51,849 nt of DNA from Sphingobium boeckii (GCF_014199215.1 NZ_JACIJC010000010.1:1-51849); one strand, 5' to 3'; positions 23,251 through 32,458 are shown, numbered from the stretch's first letter. Translations and numbers: made by a program. Notes: generated from the sequence alone by a model not told the origin.

Positions 23251-24840
23251 ATGAAACCACTCGTCGTTATAGGATTTCTCGGTTCAACGCTGGATGGCAG
23301 CAAATTTGGCCCGTCCAGGTGGAATAAGTGGCGGCCGTCCGTTGGCATCACGATGCAAGAGGATCTGCGCGTCGACCGGTTTGTGCTGTTGCACGGCACT
23401 CCCCATGGGCGGCTCGCGGAATATGTTGCCGAGGACATCGCGTCCGTCTCGCCCGAAACGACAATTGATTTACGTCGCATGGACTTCAAGAACCCGTGGG
23501 ACTTTGAGGAGGTTTACGGAAAGCTGCTCGATTTCGCCCGCGCTGAGCCGTTTGACCCTGAGGTCGAGGATTATCTGATACACATCACAACGGGCACGCA
23601 CGTTGCTCAGATTTGCCTGTTTCTATTGACCGAAGCTCATTATCTGCCAGGTCGCCTCCTTCAGACACAGCCATCACGCGGCACAGTTAGTCCCGTTGGC
23701 GAATGGAATACGATCGATCTGGATCTCTCACGCTACGACAGCATTGCCACGCGTTTTGCGGTGGCTTCGGCCGAAAGCCAGTCGTTCCTCAAATCAGGCA
23801 TCGAAACGCGCAACGCTGGGTTCAATGGCATTATCGACGAGATTGAGCACGTCGCGCTACGTTCAAAGGCTCCCGTTCTCTTGATGGGCCCGACGGGCGC
23901 CGGGAAGAGCCAGCTCGCCCGCCGCATCTATGAACTGAAGCGCCTCAAACACCAGGTCGGCGGCGCCTTTGTCGAGGTGAACTGCGCGACCTTGCGCGGT
24001 GATAGCGCGATGTCGGCCTTGTTCGGTCATCGCAAAGGCGCCTTCACAGGTGCTGCAGCAGACCGGCCCGGCCTCTTGCGCAGCGCAGACAAGGGGATGC
24101 TGTTTCTGGATGAGATTGGAGAGTTGGGCCTTGATGAGCAGGCGATGATCCTGCGTGCTATAGAGGATAAACGCTTTCTGCCTGTCGGCGCAGACAAGGA
24201 ATCCGCTGCGGATTTTCAGCTCATAGCTGGGACAAACCGCGATTTGGGGGAGGCGGTTGCGTCAGGTATATTCCGTGAAGATTTATACGCCCGCCTTAAT
24301 CTGTGGACCTTCACGCTTCCAGGACTTGCAGAAAGGCGTGAGGATATCGAGCCCAATCTGGACTATGAACTGGATCGTTTTGCCGAACGCGAGGGGCAGC
24401 GGGTGAGCTTCAACAAGGAAGCGCGTCAGCGCTATCTCGCATTCGCCATATCGTCCGACGCGCGCTGGACCGGGAATTTTCGTGATCTCGCTGCGAGCGT
24501 GACGCGCATGGCAACGCTTTCTCCGCGTGGCCGGATCGACGTGGATTGTGTCGACAGCGAAGTCGCGCGGCTGCGCAAGCTGTGGCTTCACGCCAATGCG
24601 GTCGATGATGGACTTGCCTCTCTGCTGTCGGATGAAGCGCTTGCCGCACTCGATCCCTTCGATCGCGTCCAGCTTGCCGAGACCGTCCGCATTTGCAGAG
24701 CAAGCCGCTCGCTTTCCGAAGCGGGGCGATCCCTATTCGCCGCTTCCCGAGCAAGGCGCACGAGTGCCAATGATGCGGACCGTTTACGCAAATATCTGAC
24801 GCGATTTGGGCTGGACTGGTCCGCTGTTGCGAAAAATTAG
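23251..24840 (+). CDS. rtcR: RtcR, sigma54-dependent activator of rtcBA
   Basis: 529 aa. The N-terminal ~185 residues form the RtcR regulatory domain (VVIGFLGSTLDG; DYLIHITTGTHVAQICLFLL), a CARF-type fold thought to bind an RNA-end-derived ligand. The AAA+ domain has Walker A GPTGAGKS (about 214), the sigma54-contacting GAFTGA, and Walker B GMLFLDEIGEL. Arg-finger region FREDLYARLN. C-terminal helix-turn-helix-like end (SLSEAGRSLFAASRARRTS). Divergent from rtcB; activates the promoter at 23090-23105 in response to RNA damage. Confidence 0.95.
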   Translation: MKPLVVIGFLGSTLDGSKFGPSRWNKWRPSVGITMQEDLRVDRFVLLHGTPHGRLAEYVAEDIASVSPETTIDLRRMDFKNPWDFEEVYGKLLDFARAEPFDPEVEDYLIHITTGTHVAQICLFLLTEAHYLPGRLLQTQPSRGTVSPVGEWNTIDLDLSRYDSIATRFAVASAESQSFLKSGIETRNAGFNGIIDEIEHVALRSKAPVLLMGPTGAGKSQLARRIYELKRLKHQVGGAFVEVNCATLRGDSAMSALFGHRKGAFTGAAADRPGLLRSADKGMLFLDEIGELGLDEQAMILRAIEDKRFLPVGADKESAADFQLIAGTNRDLGEAVASGIFREDLYARLNLWTFTLPGLAERREDIEPNLDYELDRFAEREGQRVSFNKEARQRYLAFAISSDARWTGNFRDLAASVTRMATLSPRGRIDVDCVDSEVARLRKLWLHANAVDDGLASLLSDEALAALDPFDRVQLAETVRICRASRSLSEAGRSLFAASRARRTSANDADRLRKYLTRFGLDWSAVAKN

Positions 24841-24939
24841 CGTCCGCTATTGGGATGCTAAAAACGGCACGCGAGCGGCAATAATGGGTCGACAGCCGCC
24901 ACAAAAAACCAGCACGCGCAAGGCTTCTCCAACTCCTCC

Positions 24940-25270
24940 CTATCCCAGTTTTCGCGAACGCATCAACAAATCATCGGTGACCGTCATCGTGAATATCGGA
25001 TATGCGTCGGCTGGAACCTCAGCGATGGCATCCTCGAAAGCAGCACGGGTTTCGGGTTCATCATAGACCATCTTCTGATCGAACGCCGTGCGCCAGGTGG
25101 TTTCGTCGGGCCATTCGGCATAGCCAACGAACCGTCCATCGGCATCGCGGTGCAGTCTCGATCCGTAGCTGCCGTAGCGCGCGGATGAGATCGGTGCCGC
25201 GCGCCCAGGCGCGCCTGAACTGATCTTCCTTGCCGGTTTTGACCCGCCACCAATAGACCGCGACGAACAT
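24940..25270 (-). pseudogene. ABM-like (antibiotic biosynthesis monooxygenase) protein, frameshifted
   Basis: Frame one from ATG 25270 reads MFVAVYWWRVKTGKEDQFRR, then WARGTDLIRA. Frame two continues RYGSYGSRLHRDADGRFVGY, AEWPDETTWRTAF, ending MTVTDDLLMRS. The join is in a GC repeat (ATCCGCGCGCTACGGC) near 25175-25185, so a missing CG pair or an extra base explains the break. The fused product (~110 aa) looks like a dimeric alpha/beta-barrel monooxygenase or heme-degrading ABM protein. True lesion or sequencing slip not decidable here. Confidence 0.65.
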
Positions 25271-25633
25271 CTCTGCCTCCTGCCGTGGATTGCATTCCAT
25301 CGCTTCAACGCATGGCGGGATAGATCTGCCCCTATCAACCTTTGTCGATCATAATTCCTGCTGCCCAGTCAAATCCGTCTCCATCGCGCCAGGAACCGAT
25401 CCATGGACTTTGACGCCTGGGTCTAAGGCGGGGCCGCGGTTTCAAAACCATCGCGGCCGGATCATTTTCCCCGCAAGGCTTCGCCTGCTCCTCGCGGAAC
25501 CAAAATGACCCGCCGCTTCCGGTCCTGCGCTGTCGCTTCGGCCTGTCGGTTCGAACCCGCTTTCTGCCCCGCCTTTGTGACCGTCGTGTCGCCCAGGGGA
25601 TGGTCCCTTGAGCCATATGAAGGATACAAGACA
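25271..25633. other. 363-bp gap before DUF736 gene
   Basis: No gene supported. The last ~150 bp, up to AAGGA before ATG 25634, resemble the GC-rich leader I associate with DUF736 genes on sphingomonad plasmids. Confidence 0.35.
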
Positions 25634-25954
25634 ATGCCAGCCATCGGATATGTGAACCTCGCCAAGGACGGCAGCTTCAAAGGCCAGATCAAGACCCTCA
25701 GCATCCGTGCCGAGATTGCCATCAACCCCGTGCCAAGCAAGACATCGCCAAGCCATCCCGACTATCGCATCGTGTCGGGCGAGACCGAGATCGGCGCGGG
25801 CTGGATCCGCACCGGCGAGAGTTCGGGCAAGGACTATGTATCGCTGGTCCTCGCCGCCCCTGAGTTCGGTCCGCGCCGGCTCTATGCCAACCTCGGCCGT
25901 GCCGCCGGTGGCAAGGACGATGCATTCGTCCTCCTCTGGAATCCGGCTGACTGA
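25634..25954 (+). CDS. DUF736 family protein (conjugative-element marker)
   Basis: 106 aa. MPAIGYVNLAKDGSFKGQIK, then IAINPVPSKTSPSHPDYRIV, AGWIRTGESSGKDYVSLVL and RLYANLGRAAGGKDD: full-length DUF736. The fold may bind ssDNA or protein; the family is nearly always on alphaproteobacterial plasmids and ICEs beside traCD/traA or T4SS genes. ATG 25634 is the family start; the frame extends upstream to 25505 without homology. Ends in a strong bidirectional terminator. Confidence 0.9.
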   Translation: MPAIGYVNLAKDGSFKGQIKTLSIRAEIAINPVPSKTSPSHPDYRIVSGETEIGAGWIRTGESSGKDYVSLVLAAPEFGPRRLYANLGRAAGGKDDAFVLLWNPAD

Positions 25955-25959
25955 TCCCG

Positions 25960-25989
25960 ATATCCCCGCAGCTTGCGCTGCGGGGATAT
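25960..25989. terminator. Bidirectional terminator between DUF736 and traD
   Basis: ATATCCCCGCAGC-TTGC-GCTGCGGGGATAT, a perfect 13-bp stem between convergent genes, 6 bp past the DUF736 stop. Confidence 0.8.
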
Positions 25990-26006
25990 TCGCGTGTTCG
26001 GTTTTG

Positions 26007-26336
26007 CTATTCTCGCTTCTCCGCCAGAGCTTCTGCCTCCATCCGGAACGCGCGCTTGCCGCGGCGCTGCCACAGCGCGATTTGTGATTGCGCGTTTTCG
26101 CTCTGCAGCTGGGCCGCGATATCGAGCATCGCGCCGTAAATCGCGAACCGATCGTCCTCCACAAGTTCGACCAAACCCGATTTGATGACGAGCCCGCCCA
26201 GCTCGATCAGATGATGGGTGCGCTCCCTGCGCTTCACCACCCAGGCCCTTTTGTTATGCCGCGCCTGACTGAGCTGGATCCGATAGCGCAGCGCCCGCAG
26301 CCGTCGTGTTGCCGCTCGGGACTTTCCCAGATCCAC
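26007..26336 (-). CDS. traD: Conjugal transfer protein TraD (small, Ti-type)
   Basis: 109 aa. Basic N-terminal half (RRLRALRYRIQLSQARHNKR; VVKRRERTHHLIELGGLVIK), then FAIYGAMLDIAAQL and a helical tail. The R-R-E-R-T-H-H-L-I-E-L-G-G core is the Ti-type TraD/mobC-like signature. It overlaps traC by 83 bp if ATG 26336 is used; GTG 26240, 13 bp past the traC stop with AAAGGG before it, is an alternative giving 77 aa. Normally followed by the coupling protein gene traG, which is missing here. Confidence 0.7.
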   Translation of the reverse strand: MDLGKSRAATRRLRALRYRIQLSQARHNKRAWVVKRRERTHHLIELGGLVIKSGLVELVEDDRFAIYGAMLDIAAQLQSENAQSQIALWQRRGKRAFRMEAEALAEKRE

Positions 26337-26586
26337 GACGAGCGTTTGACTGGGCGCTGCTGCCTTGAAAGAAGGCAGCCCCGCGCCTGCGCCAGTCCTC
26401 CTTTATAGCCTTGTCGCGATTGCCCGATCCCTCGAGCAATATCCCGGCGAGCGTCTCGGCATCGAGATCGCCGGCCCCGCAAGCGGTCACCAGCTCGCCG
26501 AGCTGCTGGATGCGTCTGGCCTTGAGGTCGCGGGTCTTCGACTCAAGCGCTTTGAGTTCAGCATCATAGTCGCGCAATTTTCGCAT
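26254..26586 (-). CDS. traC: Conjugal transfer protein TraC (small, Ti-type)
   Basis: 110 aa. N-terminal coiled-coil (LRDYDAELKALESKTRDLKA) followed by RRIQQLGELVTACGAGDLDA and AWRRRGAAFF-like DWRRRGAAFF, as in sphingomonad TraC/TraD pairs divergent from traA. The last ~30 residues are low-complexity and overlap traD. Probably an accessory relaxosome protein binding near oriT. Confidence 0.7.
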   Translation of the reverse strand: MRKLRDYDAELKALESKTRDLKARRIQQLGELVTACGAGDLDAETLAGILLEGSGNRDKAIKEDWRRRGAAFFQGSSAQSNARRGSGKVPSGNTTAAGAALSDPAQSGAA

Positions 26587-26700
26587 CGGATGACTCCTTG
26601 GGATGGCCCTTCGGAGTGGAGATTGATCGATTGTTTCAATGATGCAAACACGCTGCTACACAGTGGGACAAAGTATTCTCGAAAATCATGAAATGTTTTG

Positions 26701-26730
26701 AGAGCGCGCTTATACGTCGTGCCGACGGGC
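26701..26730. other. Putative oriT between traC and traA
   Basis: GAGCGCGCTTATACGTCG then TGCCGACGGGC. It resembles the TATACGTCG...CGACG core I recall from Ti-type/MOB-Q origins, has the small inverted repeat CGTCG-TGC-CGACG, and lies in the expected traC-traA divergent gap. Confidence 0.45.
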
Positions 26731-26757
26731 TTTTTTAGGTGTAGTTGGATTGCCGTC

Positions 26758-29745
26758 ATGGCGATCTATCATTTCTCGGTAAAAGTGATCTCACGCGCTG
26801 CGGGCAGCAGTGCGGTGGCCGCGGCTGCGTATCGTTCGGCATCGCGCCTGCATGACCGGCGGCTCGACCGCGGGCATGATTTCTCCAACAAGGCAGGCGT
26901 TGTCCATAGCGAGGTGATGCTCCCGGAAGGCGCGCCCGAGCGCTGGCAGGACCGCGCCACTTTGTGGAATGACGTCGAGGCAGCGGAGGTGCGCAAGGAC
27001 GCGCAACTGGCGCGCGAGATCGAATTTGCGATCCCGCGCGAACTGACCCAGGAACAAGGCATCGCCTTGGCGCGCGATTTCGTTGCGCAGGAGTTTGTCG
27101 CCAACGGCATGGTCGCCGATCTCAACGTGCATTGGGATGTGGGCGCAGGCGGTGAGGCCAAGCCGCATGCCCACGTCATGCTTGGCATGCGCGAGGTGTC
27201 GGAAGACGGGTTTGGGCCGAAGGTCCGCGACTGGAATCGGACCGATCTGCTGCAGCAATGGCGCGAGCGCTGGGAAGCGCATGTCAACACGCGGCTGGCC
27301 GCGCTGGATATCGACGCACGCATCGATCGGCGTAGCCTTGAAGCGCAGGGGATCGATCTCGAGCCGCAGAACAAGATTGGGCCTGCGGGCGCGAGGCGAC
27401 TGGAGCGCGGCGAGAATGCCGAACGCGCGGTCGATCATGTCGAGATCGCGCGACGCAACGGCGCGCGGATCGCGTTGCAGCCTTCGGTGGGCGTGGAAGC
27501 GATGACCCACCAGCAGGCGACGTTTACGAAGCGCGATATGGCGATGTTCGCGCATCGCCATTCCGCCGATCACGATCAGTACGATCGGGTGCTGGGGGCT
27601 ATGAAAGCCAGTCCCGAACTGGTCGAACTGGGAACGGATGGCCGGGGTGAGGCGCGGTTCACATCGCGCTCGATGATTGAGAGCGAGTTGCGCCTGCAGC
27701 GCTTTGCCGATGGGCTGGAACAGCGCCAGGGTCATGCGGTTCCGGCCACCGCGCTCGCACGAGGGATCGCGGCAGCCGAAACCCGCGGCCTGCAATTGGG
27801 AGGGGAACAGCAAGCCGCTCTCCATCATATAGGAACAAAGACCGACATTGCATTGGTTGTCGGATATGCCGGCACCGGTAAGTCCACCATGCTCGGCCTC
27901 GCGCGCGAGGCTTGGGAAGAACAAGGCTGTACCGTGCGCGGAGCCACGCTGTCGGGCATCTCGGCTGATAACCTTGAGTCCGGTTCGGGCATTCGCTCGC
28001 GCACGATCGCAAGCCTTGAACATCAATGGGGCCAGGGCCGCGATCTGCTCACATCGAAAGATGTGCTGGTGATCGACGAAGCCGGGATGATCGGCGCACG
28101 GCAGATGGAACGGATCGTCGCGGCCGTCCACAAAGCCGAAGCCAAGCTGGTGCTGATCGGCGATGTCCAACAGCTCCAGGCGATCGAGGCGGGCGCGCCC
28201 TTCCGCGCGCTGGCCGAGAGACATGGCGCGGTTGAGATTACCGAGGTGCGCCGTCAGTCCGAAGACTGGCAGCGCGATGCGACCAGACAGCTTGCCACCG
28301 GCCGCACGGGTGAAGCGCTTGAGGCCTATGATCGCGCGGGCATGGTGCATGAGCATGCGAGTCGCGAGTCGGCGCGAAAGGCGCTGATCGAGGGCTGGAA
28401 TCGCGAGCGGCAGGCCGAACCGGAGGCCAGCCGCATCATTCTGACGCATACACGGCAAGAATGCGATGAACTGAATGCGCTGGCACGCGATGCCCTGCGC
28501 CGTGATGGGACATTAGTCACTGATATTGCTGTCAAAACAGTACGTGGCGAGCGCTTGTTTTGTGAAAATGATCGTATCATGTTCCTGCGCAACGAACGCG
28601 CGCTTGGAGTGAAGAATGGGTCCGCAGGCACCATCGAACAGGTCAGCAAAGACCACATGCGGGTCACACTCGATGATGGGCGCGGCGTCGCGTTCGACAC
28701 CAAGACTTACGCCGACATCGACCATGGCTATGCGACCACCATCCACAAGGCGCAGGGTGTCACGGTCGACCGGGTGCATGTGCTCGCCACACCGGGTCTC
28801 GACCGGCACGCCACCTATGTCGCGCTGTCCCGGCATACGGACAGCGTGCATCTTCATTATGGCAAGGATGACTTTGCCGATCGGGGCAAGCTCGTCCGCA
28901 CGCTCGCGCGCGAGCGCGCCAAGGATGCCGCACTCGATTATGACACCAACGCCTTTGCCGAGCGCCGCGGCATCCGCGTCGCCATCGCGCAGATGTTGGC
29001 GGCTGAAAAGGTGCCGGGATGGGATCAGCTTGAGCTTCCGGTGCCAGAGCCAGCCAAAATCGAAATCCGGCGCGGGATGTTCGACGGGCTGCGACTTAGT
29101 GTGCCGGGTGCGCCATCACTCCCGCGCGCGCCTGGTATGTTCGCTGGGATCAAGCTCCAGCCGATGCCCGAGCGTGCTTCTGCCGAACAGTCCCTGCCCA
29201 GTGTCGCCACGCAGCGGCGGGCGATCCAGATCTATGCGCAGAGCCTGTTGGACGCACAGCGCATGATCGATCGTGGCCTGCCCGTGCTCGAGCATCAGAA
29301 AAGTGCGCTTGCGCGCAATGAGCTCTCCCTTGAGCAGACCCGACCGCATGCGCTCGCCGATATGCGCGAGGCATTCCGGCAGAATCGATCTCTGATTCAG
29401 GAAGCTGCCGCCGGCCGCACCGATGCGTCAATCGGCGCCATGGCCCATGAGGCCAATGTGCGGACTGATCCTGCGCTTCGCGCCGACCGGTTCGTCCAGC
29501 GGTGGAACCGGATGCGCAAACAGCTTGATGCAGCCGAGGGCCGCCAGCGTGACGGCGTCGGCAAAGCGATGAACATGATGGTCGACGGTCTCCACCGGGA
29601 CCCTCAGCTCGAATCCCTTTTGCGCCAGCGTAAGCAAGCGCTTGGCCTTATGCGCGATGAAGATCGCGTGCATCCATCCCGCGGCCTGTGCGGAGATCTG
29701 ATCGACATGATCGGCCACGGACGTTCACGAGGACTATCGCTATGA
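26758..29745 (+). CDS. traA: Ti-type conjugative relaxase/helicase TraA
   Basis: 995 aa. MobA/MobL relaxase domain first: AIYHFSVKVISRAAGSSAVA, AYRSASRLHD, then metal-binding HWD...KPHAHVMLGMR. The helicase part has Walker A VGYAGTGKST, Walker B VLVIDEAGMIG, IGDVQQLQAIEAGAPF and TIHKAQGVTVDRVHV. Nicks oriT and unwinds the transferred strand. Start ATG 26758 matches the family (AIYH). Full length or nearly so; overlaps the DUF6118 gene by 4 bp. Confidence 0.95.
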   Translation: MAIYHFSVKVISRAAGSSAVAAAAYRSASRLHDRRLDRGHDFSNKAGVVHSEVMLPEGAPERWQDRATLWNDVEAAEVRKDAQLAREIEFAIPRELTQEQGIALARDFVAQEFVANGMVADLNVHWDVGAGGEAKPHAHVMLGMREVSEDGFGPKVRDWNRTDLLQQWRERWEAHVNTRLAALDIDARIDRRSLEAQGIDLEPQNKIGPAGARRLERGENAERAVDHVEIARRNGARIALQPSVGVEAMTHQQATFTKRDMAMFAHRHSADHDQYDRVLGAMKASPELVELGTDGRGEARFTSRSMIESELRLQRFADGLEQRQGHAVPATALARGIAAAETRGLQLGGEQQAALHHIGTKTDIALVVGYAGTGKSTMLGLAREAWEEQGCTVRGATLSGISADNLESGSGIRSRTIASLEHQWGQGRDLLTSKDVLVIDEAGMIGARQMERIVAAVHKAEAKLVLIGDVQQLQAIEAGAPFRALAERHGAVEITEVRRQSEDWQRDATRQLATGRTGEALEAYDRAGMVHEHASRESARKALIEGWNRERQAEPEASRIILTHTRQECDELNALARDALRRDGTLVTDIAVKTVRGERLFCENDRIMFLRNERALGVKNGSAGTIEQVSKDHMRVTLDDGRGVAFDTKTYADIDHGYATTIHKAQGVTVDRVHVLATPGLDRHATYVALSRHTDSVHLHYGKDDFADRGKLVRTLARERAKDAALDYDTNAFAERRGIRVAIAQMLAAEKVPGWDQLELPVPEPAKIEIRRGMFDGLRLSVPGAPSLPRAPGMFAGIKLQPMPERASAEQSLPSVATQRRAIQIYAQSLLDAQRMIDRGLPVLEHQKSALARNELSLEQTRPHALADMREAFRQNRSLIQEAAAGRTDASIGAMAHEANVRTDPALRADRFVQRWNRMRKQLDAAEGRQRDGVGKAMNMMVDGLHRDPQLESLLRQRKQALGLMRDEDRVHPSRGLCGDLIDMIGHGRSRGLSL

Positions 29746-30215
29746 ATGAAACGGTGATGACGAGATCCAATACGGCTGACGATGCGGCCCAGGCGTTTGA
29801 AGGCATGCGTCGCGAGATTTTCTCGCAGCGCGGTGAGATGGCGCTGCTGATGCGCAAGGTCGAGGAGGTCTTGCTGCGCGATGATATCAAGATCCCGGAT
29901 TATACCGACACGCTGGCAGTAACCAACGAAATACTCTCCAAGCAGACCAAGACGATAGCTACTTTGGCAGGAAGCCCGATGCTCAAGCTGCTGCCTGATG
30001 ATTACCAGACCCAGATGGAAAGCGCGCGCAGCAAGGAGCGTGAAGCGTTGCGCGGCGTCACGGCGGCGGCGGTGAAAGCGTTCGACGATGCCGCCAAGTC
30101 GGTGAGCGCTACGCTTGTGCAGGTGCACAGCGTCAGGCAGCAGCGGCAACTGATGGGCGCCGCCGCGGTGTTTGGCGCCGCGCTATGGGCGACAGGTTCT
30201 TGGCTTATATCCTAA
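29742..30215 (+). CDS. DUF6118-like protein, C-terminally truncated
   Basis: 157 aa, ATGA overlap with traA. DAAQAFEGMRREIFSQRGEM, YTDTLAVTNEILSKQTKTIA and AALWATGSWLIS (start of a hydrophobic segment) match the traA-linked DUF6118 family as I know it. Family members continue well beyond this membrane segment. Here the frame stops at 30215, just before the catabolic block, so the break probably marks the boundary between two acquired segments. Confidence 0.65.
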   Translation: MNETVMTRSNTADDAAQAFEGMRREIFSQRGEMALLMRKVEEVLLRDDIKIPDYTDTLAVTNEILSKQTKTIATLAGSPMLKLLPDDYQTQMESARSKEREALRGVTAAAVKAFDDAAKSVSATLVQVHSVRQQRQLMGAAAVFGAALWATGSWLIS

Positions 30216-30242
30216 TTACCGAGACCGAACATCTCCGCGCGC

Positions 30243-30923
30243 TCACAAATTTTCGCTTGGCGCTGACGCGAGCCGGAGCGGCATGCACATACCTTCCACA
30301 ATCTGCTCCATCGTGTCTTCCAGTGCTTCTGAAAAGGTTTCCCCAAATGCGGATTCGTCAGTCCCGTGGTGGCGCATCAGAATATTGAGGAACATCAGAC
30401 TGACGCTTATCAGGCGCCGCTGGGCCACGAACGGGGGAAGATAATCGATCCGCTCACGCATGAGATGCAGTGCTCGTGTTAGATTGGGTGGCTCCGATCC
30501 GCTGAAATCGCCAAATTCGGGAGACCGGCTTTGAAGTAGATATTGGCTCAGGAAGCTGGCGTAAGAGTGGTTGCCGTCAGCATCTTGCAGATCGAGTTGA
30601 GGTAGCAGGATGATTTCCAGGATCGTGCGCGCGTCTTTTAGGCGTCCATGCGTCTGGGCGTTATCCAACATGGCGCCACGCGCTGTTTCCATCTGATCCA
30701 TGCGATAATCAAAAATCGCGCGAACCAAACCCTCGCGCGAGCCGAAATGATATTGAACTGCAGCGTGATTACCTTGCCCCGCTTTCGTCGCGATTTCTCG
30801 CATCGAGGCGCCATTGATCCCATTTTTGGCAAAGAGCTGTTCGCCCGCAAGAATAAGCCGGATTTTCCCGTCCAAATTGTCGATGGACGGGGTCTCTGCG
30901 GTCTCGACGATGATGTTTGCCAA
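30243..30923 (-). CDS. TetR-family regulator
   Basis: 226 aa; TTG start at 30923 (MANIIVETAETPSIDNLDGK) since no in-frame ATG with an SD is present. The TetR HTH lies at about 22-68: ILAGEQLFAKNGINGASMRE, IATKAGQGNHAAVQYHFGSR. The C-terminal ligand domain is typical of regulators with hydrophobic effectors. Divergent from the diketocamphane-monooxygenase-like gene and 249 bp from its operator. One of two candidates for control of the CTAAT...TTAG regulon. Confidence 0.85.
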   Translation of the reverse strand: MANIIVETAETPSIDNLDGKIRLILAGEQLFAKNGINGASMREIATKAGQGNHAAVQYHFGSREGLVRAIFDYRMDQMETARGAMLDNAQTHGRLKDARTILEIILLPQLDLQDADGNHSYASFLSQYLLQSRSPEFGDFSGSEPPNLTRALHLMRERIDYLPPFVAQRRLISVSLMFLNILMRHHGTDESAFGETFSEALEDTMEQIVEGMCMPLRLASAPSENL

Positions 30924-31140
30924 AAAGAATCATCCTAAAACAAGTGTCATAAATTATCCTCCTCGCAGATGCGGGAAGGCCGAAAATCGAACCCGATAGT
31001 GGGTTGAATTTCCTCGCATGGTACAGGAATGCTGCGCGATGGCAAAGCTCACGCTACTCAAAGCCCCGGAATCTTATCGGTTTTAGGTGGATATTCGACA
31101 AGTGAAACCCGCATCGAGGTCGTACGGGTCTAATTTACAC

Positions 31141-31169
31141 TTGACTTAAAATACGTCTCAAGATTATCA
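31141..31169 (+). promoter_or_regulatory. Putative promoter of the luciferase-like monooxygenase gene
   Basis: TTGACT (31141-31146), 17 bp, TTATCA (31164-31169). The shared operator begins immediately after. Confidence 0.45.
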
Positions 31170-31171
31170 CC

Positions 31172-31185
31172 CTAATCGTCATTAG
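31172..31185. promoter_or_regulatory. Shared operator copy 1
   Basis: CTAATCGTCATTAG, preceded by CACC, 74 bp upstream of ATG 31259. Copies stand before three other transcription units of the cluster (36138, 42592, 50154). Confidence 0.65.
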
Positions 31186-31258
31186 ACAGCGACGCAGCGG
31201 AACCGCGAAAAGACGGTAAAAGCCGATGCGATGCAATCGACGCTTAAGGAGAGAATTC

Positions 31259-32404
31259 ATGGCGATGGAAACCGGCCTCATTTTTCACCCCTATATGCGT
31301 CCAGGACGCACCGCGAAGCAGACGTTCGAATGGGGTGTTCAGAATTCCGTAGCCTGCGACAAGGCGGGCTTCACATCTATGATGATCTCCGAGCACGCTT
31401 CGCAGATCTGGGAGAATATCCCTAATCCCGAGCTGATCATCGCCGCCGCAGCCCTGCAAACCAAGACGATTAAGTTTGCACCGATGGCGCATTTGCTGCC
31501 GCATCAACACCCGACAAAATTGGCAATGACGATCGGCTGGCTGTCGCAGATACTCGAAGGTCGCTACTTTCTTGGCATTGGTGCCGGCGCCTATCCGCTC
31601 GCCTCCTACATGCACGGCATTCGGGGCGAAGACCAGGAGACCGAACGGCTGAATGACAGAGTTCGCGAGTCGTTATCAATCATGGAGCAAATCTGGAAGC
31701 GCGAGCCGTTCTTCTTCGAAGGCAAATATTGGAGTGCCGGCTTTCCAGAGGAGGAAGAAGCCCTGACCGAGGAAGACGAGCAGCACAAGCTCGCCAATTA
31801 TTCACCTTGGGGTGGCGACATGCCCGAGATCGCAGTGACCGGATTCAGCAAAAATTCGCCGTCGATGAAGCTAGCCGGGGAAAAGAATTTCAAGCCGGTG
31901 TCGATCTTCTCCGGGATCGATGCGCTCAAGCAGCATTGGAAAATATACTCTGAGGCCAATATTGCGGCTGGCTTCACTCCAGATCGGCAGCGTCACGCCG
32001 TCTCGCAGACGGTGTTCTGCGCAGACACTGACGCCGAGGCGAAGAGCGAAGTGATGAACGGACCAATCGGCTATTGCTTCAACAAATATCTAATTCCGAT
32101 CTGGCGCAGATTCGGCATGATGGACGGCTTCGCCAAGGACGCCGGGATCGATCCTGCCGATGCCGATCTGGAGTTCCTCGTTGATAACGTCTTCGTGGTC
32201 GGGTCACCGGATACGGTTGTCGAAAAACTAAACACGTTGTTTGAACAGTGCGGTGGCTGGGGCACCCTGCAAGTCGAGTCACACGATTATTATGACGATC
32301 CGTCACCGTGGTGGAACTCCCTGGAGCTCATCGCCAAGGAAGTGGCTCCGCGAGTCAAACTCCCTGGCGCCACAGCAGTGGCGGCAGAAAACGTAGCCGC
32401 TTGA
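31259..32404 (+). CDS. Diketocamphane-monooxygenase-like FMN (luciferase-family) monooxygenase
   Basis: 381 aa, ATG 31259 with SD AAGGAGAG. Luciferase-like monooxygenase: MMISEHASQIWENIPNPELI, FAPMAHLLPHQHPTKLAM, IGWLSQILEGRYFLGIGAG, NYSPWGG, AVTGFSKNSPSMKLAGEKNF. These strings closely follow what I remember of 2,5-/3,6-diketocamphane 1,2-monooxygenase from camphor-degrading Pseudomonas (WENIPxPE, APMAHLLP, GWLSQILEGRYFLG, SPWGG, VTGxxKNS). Such type II Baeyer-Villiger enzymes take FMNH2 from a separate reductase (candidate at 39649) and insert oxygen next to a ring ketone. Followed by a good terminator. Confidence 0.85.
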   Translation: MAMETGLIFHPYMRPGRTAKQTFEWGVQNSVACDKAGFTSMMISEHASQIWENIPNPELIIAAAALQTKTIKFAPMAHLLPHQHPTKLAMTIGWLSQILEGRYFLGIGAGAYPLASYMHGIRGEDQETERLNDRVRESLSIMEQIWKREPFFFEGKYWSAGFPEEEEALTEEDEQHKLANYSPWGGDMPEIAVTGFSKNSPSMKLAGEKNFKPVSIFSGIDALKQHWKIYSEANIAAGFTPDRQRHAVSQTVFCADTDAEAKSEVMNGPIGYCFNKYLIPIWRRFGMMDGFAKDAGIDPADADLEFLVDNVFVVGSPDTVVEKLNTLFEQCGGWGTLQVESHDYYDDPSPWWNSLELIAKEVAPRVKLPGATAVAAENVAA

Positions 32405-32423
32405 ATGTGAGGCACGATAAGAG

Positions 32424-32448
32424 GGCGGGGAGTGACATCCCCGCCTTT
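32424..32448 (+). terminator. Terminator after the monooxygenase gene
   Basis: GGCGGGGA-GTGACA-TCCCCGCC then TTTCT, an 8-bp GC stem 20 bp past the stop. Confidence 0.8.
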
Positions 32449-32458
32449 CTGAATCGCC

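Noticed and set aside
26791-28458. 555-codon open frame on the minus strand inside traA
   Set aside because: It is the antisense shadow of a high-GC gene; no SD, His/Arg-rich composition and no recognisable domain, while the plus frame has complete TraA motifs.
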